Shown piece by piece: positions 28,922-34,974 of a stretch of DNA of 34,974 bases. Made by a program: the position numbers and the translations under genes. The notes under the pieces are model-generated. The model searched no databases, had not been told where the DNA came from, and was given only the letters and a program-made list of their open reading frames with translations. The stretch is from Gemmatimonas sp. (GTDB lineage Bacteria > Gemmatimonadota > Gemmatimonadetes > Gemmatimonadales > Gemmatimonadaceae), in assembly GCA_025361705.1 (NCBI GenBank), contig JANYJW010000009.1, positions 1 through 34,974 of the forward strand, written 5' to 3'. Positions within the stretch are counted from its first letter, which is position 1. Each line of letters opens with the position of its first letter.

Positions 28922-30858
28922 TCACCCGCGCTGCAGCGCCCGGCGCGGGGCCCGGCCAGGTCGTGCGCCAGGCGGCAGCGCCAGCGCCGTGCTGGCGGCG
29001 CCAATCGTGCCGGTGGCCGACAGCGTGAAGGTGCCCACCATGTGCTCCAGCGTCTCGGCCTGACCCGTGAGCTCCACCGTCGCGCTGGCGGCTTCCTCCG
29101 AGTGCGCGGCCGTCCGCTGCACGCGCAGGTTCATCTGCTCCACCGCCGCAGAGATCTGGTCGACGCCCACGCTTTGCTGCGCGCTCGCGTCGGCGATCTC
29201 GCCAATCACTTCGGTGGCGTGCGACGCGCTGTCGTTGATGGCGCGCAGGTCGGCCAGCACGAGCAGGTTGAGTTCCACGCCGCTGTCGGCGTTGTGCACG
29301 GACTGCTCAATGAGTTCGGCCGTGCTGTGGGCGGCGTCGGCGCTGCGCTGGGCCAGGCTGCGCACCTCGCCGGCGACGACGGCGAATCCGAGCCCGGCTG
29401 TGCCCGCACGTGCCGCTTCGATGGAGGCGTTGAGTGCGAGCAGGTTGGTCTGAAACGAGATCTCCTCGATGGTCTTCACGATGCGCGCCGTCGCGTCCGC
29501 GGACTGCTTGATGCGGTCCATCGCCTCGGAGAGTGCGCTCATGTGCTCGGCGCCCCGCTCGGCGGTGGCGCGCATGTCGCCTGATATGCCGCGGGCCTGG
29601 CCCGCGCTCGCCGTGTTGCGCCGCGCGCTCGAAGCCAGTTCCTGCAGTGCGCCGCCGATTTCCTCGAGCGACCCGGCCTGCGCCGATGCCGACGCCGCGA
29701 GCGTTTCGCTGCCGGTGCGGATCTGGCCCGAGGCGTCCGCCACCTCGCGCGCGGCCGTCGCCACGCCAGACAGCGCCTCGTCGAGGTTCTCCGTGGCCTG
29801 ATTGAGCGCGTCCTTGATGGTGGCATACTGGCCCTGATACGCGCCGTCCATGCGCACCGACATGTCGCGGCTGGCGAGGCGCTGCAACGCCTCGGCGGAT
29901 GCGCTGATCGGAGCGGCGACCGCATCCATCATCTGGTTCATGCCCTGCACCAGGTCGCGGAACGCGCCGTCAAAGCGATGGGCGTCCCCGCGCTGAGTGA
30001 GGGCGCCGTCGCGCGCCCACGCGGCCAGCCGGTTGGTCTCCACCGTGAGGTCGCGAATGGTCGCCTGCAGCTGCATGAACGAGCGACTGAGCACGTCGGC
30101 GTCGCTGCGCGGGTGCAAGGCAACGCTGGCGTCGCCGCGACTGAGCGCATCGGCGCCCCGCGCGACCTCGCGCATGTAGGCGATCATCCGCCGGAACGAG
30201 TCGGCGAGCACGCCCAGCTCGTCGCTGGAGTGGATCGTCACCTCCTGGGCGATGTCTCCCTCGGCAATGCGCGCCGCGGCATGCGTGATGGCCGCCAGCG
30301 GCTTGGTGATGGCGCGCGTGATGAGGCTCAGCGCCACGCCCAGCAGGATGACGATGGCCAGGCTGGTGCCGATGGCCTTGAACTGCGCGGTCCGCAGGGC
30401 GCTGGCCTCCGCCGTGGCCCACCGTTCGAACACCAGGTAGCCGACCGGCTCGCCGACCTTCACGTCGTCGTGGCACTGCAGGCAGCCCGTGGCAGCGCGG
30501 AACGCCGAGATGCCCTCGACGTACGGCTTCCCGTCGGCGGTCTGCGTGTATGCGGATGAGTCGTGGCGGCTGGCCAGCACGGCTGACATCAGCACCGCGT
30601 CGCCCGGCTTGCCGTTCATCGCCTTGACGGACGACATATACGTCCTGCCCTTGGTGTCCACGATGAAGGCACGCTTCACTGCCGGAATCGCACGCAACCC
30701 GGCCATCATCGAGTCGACAGCTTCCTCGTCGGCCTTGAGCATGGCGTGACGCAGCGCGGCTTCCACCACGGCGCTCGTCTCGCGCGCGTGTCCCGCGAGA
30801 GCTGCAGGCTGCGAAGTCGGGCCAGCATGGGTGCGATGTCCGGTGGAGGTCGGGCCAT
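28922..30858 (-). CDS. Methyl-accepting chemotaxis protein with c-type heme sensor motif (probable frameshift near start)
   Basis: A chemoreceptor of about 640 residues. The extracytoplasmic sensor ends in a c-type heme-binding motif CLQCH (30470-30484) in a Tll0287-like domain ([13 protein letters not shown] upstream, [12 protein letters not shown] after). One membrane helix ([19 protein letters not shown]) and a HAMP region follow, then the MCP core with [18 protein letters not shown] and [18 protein letters not shown]. The best start, ATG at 30858 with GGGAGG, is in a different frame; it joins at a (CG)4 run at 30781-30788. The other frame starts only at GTG 30769. No first membrane helix is visible, so the heme domain may not be exported. 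The sensor cannot be called functional from this. Confidence 0.7.
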
Positions 30859-30944
30859 TGGTGATCCTCCCTGAATGTCGGCCGCATGCACGCGCGTCTA
30901 TAGATGCAAGCCGTCGGTCGGCCCCACTGGCGGCGGACGGGGGG

Positions 30945-30980
30945 AAAAGAAACGGCACTTCCTCATCGGAAGTGCCGTTT
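30945..30980 (-). terminator. Rho-independent terminator of the mtrA-mtrB operon
   Basis: On the minus strand, AAACGGCACTTCC and its complement (13-bp perfect stem, 30968-30980 and 30950-30962) with a 5-base loop lead into a C-TTTT stretch. It lies about 50 bases past the mtrB stop and about 90 bases before the chemoreceptor start, so the receptor needs its own promoter. A second small stem (CCGGAG/CTCCGG, 30994-31012) sits between it and mtrB. Confidence 0.8.
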
Positions 30981-31026
30981 CCAAGCTAGTCCCCCGGAGT
31001 TTCCCGCTCCGGAGAACCCCCCAACT

Positions 31027-33393
31027 CTAGAACTTGTAGATCAGCTTCACGATGGCCGTGCCGCCGGTGTACGGGCGATTGCCGTAGCCGGTGGTGATGG
31101 CGCCGAGCGGATCCATGCGAGGCGTGCCATCCGCGAGGTTGGTCGTGGCAAAATCCACGATGTCCAGCTTCTCGTACTGGTAGCCAATCCCGAAGCCCAT
31201 GGTCGGCTTGAACATGTGCCTGATGTCCACCTTCGCCTGTGACCAGGTGTTGGTGACGTTCGGGAATCCGATGAAGCAGGTCGTCGCGGTGGTCGTGCCC
31301 GTTGCGGAGCACGGCCGGCCGGTGTCGAGCGGATTGCGCAGCGCCGCATTGTCGGGCGAGATCATCGCCAGAATGCGCGGTCCGCCGTGCACAAAGGCGT
31401 TGTCCGAGTTGCTGTAGTTGTAGCTGAACCGGACGTCCGTATTCGGCATCGCCTTGATCAGGTCAATCCAGGCGCCCGCGGACTTCACCTTCTCCGTGTT
31501 GCTGAGGTTCCAGTCACGCAGCGGATCAAACCAGCTCTCGTACGGGTTGACGACGCCCGCGGTGAGCGGGTTGGCCGTGCGCGAGGTCTGGAACGTCTTC
31601 ATCGCGTCAAGGCCGTACATGACGCCGACCGTCACCTTCTCGGTCGGGTACATGTTGACCGTCACGTTCGTCGACGACACGTCGTTGCTCTTCAGGCCGA
31701 ACTGGTGGTTCGTGCCGTCATAGCTGTCCTTGGTGGCCGACCACGTCAGGTTCACGTCGAACTTGCTGCTCGGCGTCAGCCCGAAGATCACGGTGCCCTT
31801 GGTGCGGCTGAGTTCGGCGTCATCGAAGAAGCGGAGGTTTGGCTGCGCACCGCCCTCGACGATGAACTCCTGGTTGAAGCCGGTGCCGACGCGTGCCGTG
31901 TTCTCCCAGAGGCCGCGGAGGCTGAAGTACTGGTTCTGGTACGCGTCCAGCGCGGCCCGCAGCGTGTAGTCCGTCATGCTGCCGAACGCGTGATCCTGAC
32001 GCTGGAACTCGTCCATGATGTAGCCGAGCTTGAGCGACGTGCTCTTGCGCGGGATCGTGAACGTGGTCGACGCCTCGAGCATGTTCTCGCGCACGCTCAG
32101 CTCCGCATTCGTCAGGCCCGGGGTGTTTTCCGGCACTGCGTCAAACCGCACGTTGTAGTCGTAGTGCCACACCGGCGTCTCGTCCTTGCGGTCGTTGAAG
32201 CGGTACTTCATGTCGAAGCCGAAGAACTCGGTCGGCCGCGTCGAGAAGTTGATCGCCGCGTTCAGGCCCTTGACGTCACCCTGTGCCGTCGAGCGCTGCA
32301 GCGACGCCAACCCGGGGAAGAACAGGTAGGTCGCCGCGTTGGCGATCTTCGTGTTCGTCGTGTACGGGATGATGGCGGCGTCCTGCGTGTTCGACGAGAA
32401 CTGGATGGTGCCGTTCAGCGTCGAGTGTCCGGGCATCTTGTAGAGGCCCTGCAGGCTGAACGTGTTCAGGCTGTTGTCCGGTGCCATTGCCATGCGGCCA
32501 ATGGCCGGGCCGTTGCCGTTGCTGTAGCCGCTGGCGTCCCACGGGCCGGCGGGCGGCAGCTTGCCGTTGTCGTAGTCCGTGGCGCGAATCGGGTTGTCCC
32601 ACGTCAGCGACGCGAACTGGTTCTTGAAGAACGAGCCCCGGTACTCGGCGCGGAGCATGCCCCACTCGGGCTTGACCAGCTCGAGACCGGCCATGAACTC
32701 GTTGACCGTGTTGTCCAGCGCCATCGGGAGTTCCTGCGCGTCGTTGAACGCAAAGGCGGCGCCCCAGGGCTGGTTGCCGGACTTCTTGGTCATGCTGTAC
32801 TTGAAGTCGACGTTCGCGAACTGGTTCAGGCGATACTGCAGCCCGAGGTTCAGGTTGTCGCGCTGCGCCGTCATCGGGAAGTTCGTCGCCAGGCCGCGGT
32901 AGATCGAGGCGATGTCCGTCGCCGCGGTCGTGCCGATGCCGTTGACGCCCGCCACCTTGTTCTGCACCGACGTCCGCGCGGCCGCGTCAAGCGTCCACGT
33001 GTTGTTGCCGGCGTACTTGTACGGCGTCAACGAGTTCTTGGCGTAATTCAGCGGCTGGCCGTTGAACGACGCGGAGAGCTTCATCTTGCCGAACTGGTTG
33101 TACGTAAACGCGTACCGCTGGTCGTTATTGCCGACATTGGCAGCGCTGAAGTCGAAGGCCGAAGCCGCCGTCTCCTTGCCAATGCCGATCTTGCTCGCCA
33201 GGCCGCTCTTCAGGTCCTGGTACCGCTGATAGCGGTACTCGTCGCCCGTCGTCGTCGTCGCCCGGAAGCCGAGTTCGTATGTCTGTTCAAGTGCCGGTGT
33301 CTTCGCCGGCGCCGCAGCCTTCTGCTGTGCACCCGCCACGGTGGCGGAGGCGAGCAGCAAGAGCGCGGCCGAAATGATGTATCGAGTGCGCAT
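31027..33393 (-). CDS. mtrB: MtrB/PioB-family outer-membrane beta-barrel of an electron conduit
   Basis: A 788-residue outer-membrane porin-type protein. The signal peptide MRTRYIISAALLLLASATVAGA precedes a mature part rich in alternating strands ending in IVKLIYKF, a C-terminal Phe typical of outer-membrane barrels. Features such as YELGFRATTTTGDEYRYQRYQ near the start, KMKLSASFNGQPLNY and several Gly/Asn/Tyr-rich loops match the MtrB/PioB family, which sheathes a decaheme cytochrome across the membrane. The CxxC pair of some MtrB proteins near the N-terminus is absent. The ATG at 33393 follows a GGGAGAGGGAGAGA stretch. It lies 17 bases after mtrA, in the same operon, and is closed by a terminator. 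Confidence 0.85.
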   Translation of the reverse strand: MRTRYIISAALLLLASATVAGAQQKAAAPAKTPALEQTYELGFRATTTTGDEYRYQRYQDLKSGLASKIGIGKETAASAFDFSAANVGNNDQRYAFTYNQFGKMKLSASFNGQPLNYAKNSLTPYKYAGNNTWTLDAAARTSVQNKVAGVNGIGTTAATDIASIYRGLATNFPMTAQRDNLNLGLQYRLNQFANVDFKYSMTKKSGNQPWGAAFAFNDAQELPMALDNTVNEFMAGLELVKPEWGMLRAEYRGSFFKNQFASLTWDNPIRATDYDNGKLPPAGPWDASGYSNGNGPAIGRMAMAPDNSLNTFSLQGLYKMPGHSTLNGTIQFSSNTQDAAIIPYTTNTKIANAATYLFFPGLASLQRSTAQGDVKGLNAAINFSTRPTEFFGFDMKYRFNDRKDETPVWHYDYNVRFDAVPENTPGLTNAELSVRENMLEASTTFTIPRKSTSLKLGYIMDEFQRQDHAFGSMTDYTLRAALDAYQNQYFSLRGLWENTARVGTGFNQEFIVEGGAQPNLRFFDDAELSRTKGTVIFGLTPSSKFDVNLTWSATKDSYDGTNHQFGLKSNDVSSTNVTVNMYPTEKVTVGVMYGLDAMKTFQTSRTANPLTAGVVNPYESWFDPLRDWNLSNTEKVKSAGAWIDLIKAMPNTDVRFSYNYSNSDNAFVHGGPRILAMISPDNAALRNPLDTGRPCSATGTTTATTCFIGFPNVTNTWSQAKVDIRHMFKPTMGFGIGYQYEKLDIVDFATTNLADGTPRMDPLGAITTGYGNRPYTGGTAIVKLIYKF

Positions 33394-33410
33394 CTCTCTC
33401 TCCCTCTCCC

Positions 33411-34379
33411 TTAGCGTAGGAACGCCTTGCCGTTGGGTGAATTGGATCCGTGAATCTGCTGGTGGCAGTTCATGCAGGACCGACCCGTGATCTTGTTTGC
33501 ATTCGACGAATTGCGCTGCACGAAGCCTTCGTAGACCGTGGGTGGGTGCCGCGACGTGACGTGGCAGCGCTGGCACAGGAACGGCTGCTTGGCGACGAGC
33601 ATGCGGTCGTTGTTCGACCCGTGCGGATCGTGGCAGGTGCTGCAGTTGTTGACCACCGGCGAGTGCTCGAACAGCGTCGGTCCGCGCTTCTCCTGGTGGC
33701 AGCTGGTGCAGGCTTCGACCGTGTTGGTGCCCGCGCGCAGCAGCTTGACGTTCGCCGAGCCGTGCACGTTGTGGCACGAGGCGCACGACAGCTGGCCTTC
33801 GCGCACCGGCATGTGGTTGAACCGGTTCACCTTGTTCACGATGACCTGGTGGCAGCTGGAGCAGAGCTTGGTCGCCGACTCGGCCTTGAGCTGCTTGGCA
33901 GCCTTGGGGCTGTGGATGCTGTGGCACGTGACGCACCCCACGTTGCGCCCTTCGTGCTTGCTGCCGGCCCAGAAGGTGTGCTCGCCCGTCGCGTGGCAGC
34001 CGGTGCACTGCGCTGACGCCTCCGTGGCGCTGACCTTGTTGAACTGGATCGGCTTCACCTTCTCGGGGTCGTCGGCATGCTTGCTGCCCGGGCCGTGGCA
34101 GGACTCGCAGCCCTTGCCACCGGCGGGCGTGCGCACGTCGGCCGCCCTGCTGTGGAGACTCATGTCTCCCTTCTTGTTCTCGTGGCAGCCCAGGCAGGTC
34201 TCTTCACCCACATAGGTCGCCCCGGCCACTGCCGCAGGTGCAGCCTTCTGCGACTTGGCGGCCTGGCCGTTGACTGCGGCAGGCGCGAACGCCACCGCTG
34301 CCACGAGGGCACCGCTCACGAGCCAGGACCACGGCATCATGGAGCGAATGCCACTACCTCGAACCATAGGAAATGTCAT
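33411..34379 (-). CDS. mtrA: MtrA/DmsE-type decaheme c-type cytochrome
   Basis: A 322-residue periplasmic cytochrome with an N-terminal signal segment (WLVSGALVAAVAFAPAAVNG) and exactly ten CxxCH heme motifs: CLGCH, CESCH, CTGCH, CVTCH, CSSCH, CASCH, CTSCH, CSTCH, CQRCH and CMNCH. The length and heme count match MtrA/DmsE/PioA decaheme proteins, which carry electrons from the periplasm into the MtrB pore. The start ATG at 34379 is preceded by AGGAGG at a good distance. The gene leads the mtrA-mtrB operon. Neither an outer-surface cytochrome (MtrC/OmcA) nor a DmsAB-type reductase is in view, so direction of electron flow cannot be told. Confidence 0.93.
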   Translation of the reverse strand: MTFPMVRGSGIRSMMPWSWLVSGALVAAVAFAPAAVNGQAAKSQKAAPAAVAGATYVGEETCLGCHENKKGDMSLHSRAADVRTPAGGKGCESCHGPGSKHADDPEKVKPIQFNKVSATEASAQCTGCHATGEHTFWAGSKHEGRNVGCVTCHSIHSPKAAKQLKAESATKLCSSCHQVIVNKVNRFNHMPVREGQLSCASCHNVHGSANVKLLRAGTNTVEACTSCHQEKRGPTLFEHSPVVNNCSTCHDPHGSNNDRMLVAKQPFLCQRCHVTSRHPPTVYEGFVQRNSSNANKITGRSCMNCHQQIHGSNSPNGKAFLR

Positions 34380-34795
34380 CGCACCCTCCTGAGGTGCTCG
34401 CACTAGAATGAGTTGCTTGCAGCCCGCCCACGTTCATTATGAGTCACTGCCGGGAGGCAGCGGGGCAACGGGGAATCTGCGGATGAGAGCACGTCTCACC
34501 TATCGGGAAGAACCCGTAAAGTGTTGCAGGATTTACTTATACAATACTTAGCACTTTCCCTTACGTAGAGTTACGTGTGAGAATGGGTTTGCGCTCGTCC
34601 CTCGAAACACGCCACCACTTCTGGCTCGGCAATGAGTGGTAAGATATTGCGATATAGGCGGTTATGTCGGCAGTACTGCCTTCCACTCGATCTCTATATT
34701 TTGGCGACCTTTGATTTGTATTCTCAACTTCCAATTCGGCAGCCGAGGGTGCGTCGTCTGGCGTCGTAGTCCCTATGGCTACGCAAGTACGCACC
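34380..34795. other. Low-GC region upstream of mtrA
   Basis: This stretch has more A and T than the rest of the window, notably 34510-34740. It should hold the mtrA promoter, for example the AT-rich TTGTATAAGTAAAT read on the minus strand near 34530-34545, but no clear -35/-10 pair is visible. TTACGT occurs twice at a 10-base interval (34561 and 34571), like a response-regulator site. Open frames in it (for instance 34561-34806 on the minus strand) have no recognisable features. Confidence 0.4.
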
Positions 34796-34974
34796 ATGGA
34801 TGCCACGGTTCACGCGGATGTGCTCAGATCGCGCGGATGTGCACGGACTCGAACGGACGCGGCGCTGACTCGGTCGCGCGCGCTGAGCGACCGCGCATCT
34901 ACGAGTCTGATCCGTGTATGCCGTAGGCAGGTAGTTGCAGCGGCCGTCGCAGGGGCCATCGCGGCCTCAGCCTG
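34796..34974 (+). CDS. Possible 5' end of an exported protein, running off the window
   Basis: A frame open from ATG 34796 to the last base (59 codons and two bases) ends with a signal-like segment VCRRQVVAAAVAGAIAAS: basic residues, then an Ala/Val hydrophobic core. The upstream ~40 codons look non-coding, so the true start may be nearer the hydrophobic part. Too short for a family call. Confidence 0.25.
   Translation, partial: MDATVHADVLRSRGCARTRTDAALTRSRALSDRASTSLIRVCRRQVVAAAVAGAIAASA

Noticed and set aside
30859..30958. Chemoreceptor start at 30958
   Set aside because: It falls within the stem of the mtr operon terminator, and the added sequence has no membrane helix or signal.
31387..33414. 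675-codon open frame on the + strand opposite mtrB
   Set aside because: Antisense to the MtrB barrel; composition is Arg/Val/Leu-rich without any domain motif.
34561..34806. 81-codon minus-strand frame
   Set aside because: No recognisable motif and no clear ribosome-binding site in a low-GC spacer.

Overview
The window comes from a GC-rich Gram-negative chromosome. Outer-membrane barrels, Tat and Sec signal peptides, periplasmic c-type cytochromes and the style of many secreted proteins suggest Gemmatimonadota. That placement is an inference from gene content and composition, not from a marker gene. I saw no rRNA, tRNA or CRISPR array.

Layout. (1) 1-2.1 kb: an IS91-type transposase remnant cuts off the 3' part of a secreted-protein gene, followed by a membrane protein. 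(2) 2.3-3.3 kb: a PrlF/YhaV toxin-antitoxin pair with two well-formed operators in its promoter. (3) 3.5-9.2 kb: envelope genes, namely a secreted hypothetical protein, a membrane-anchored DsbA-like thioredoxin, a cysteine-rich exported protein and a TonB-receptor-like barrel. (4) 9.3-12.8 kb: an overlapping operon of two paralogous NAD-dependent epimerase-like proteins, one with a Tat signal and one without, and an NTP/NDP-exchange-type carrier. (5) 12.8-19.3 kb: a sugar-acid island. A minus-strand operon kdgK - LarA-like epimerase - pdxB - gnd diverges from a GntR/FadR regulator, and beyond it lies a decayed gene that joins an SDR (fructuronate reductase type) to the tail of a uronate isomerase. 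(6) 19.4-24.2 kb: a J-domain protein, a DUF2878 membrane protein, asparagine synthetase with its leader, an SGNH hydrolase and a SET-domain methyltransferase. (7) 24.4-28.9 kb: a Tat-exported metallo-beta-lactamase-fold hydrolase, then an operon of two acyl-CoA dehydrogenases and an acetoacetate decarboxylase-family protein. (8) 28.9-34.4 kb: a chemoreceptor with a c-type heme motif, and an mtrB-mtrA type porin-cytochrome operon for electron transfer across the outer membrane.

The most striking find is the region before asnB. A good promoter starts transcription only a few bases before a 30-codon ORF with six Asn codons (two adjacent). A strong Rho-independent terminator follows, then the asnB ribosome-binding site. 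Segments of the leader can pair with the terminator's left arm and loop. This is the layout expected for ribosome-mediated attenuation controlled by charged tRNA-Asn, and I do not know of such an asparagine leader being described.

Other points of interest are the Ni-pincer epimerase in a mannonate/gluconate operon, the deletion fusion of two uronate genes, the frameshifted heme chemoreceptor beside the electron conduit, and an acyl-CoA dehydrogenase pair in which one member lacks the catalytic glutamate.
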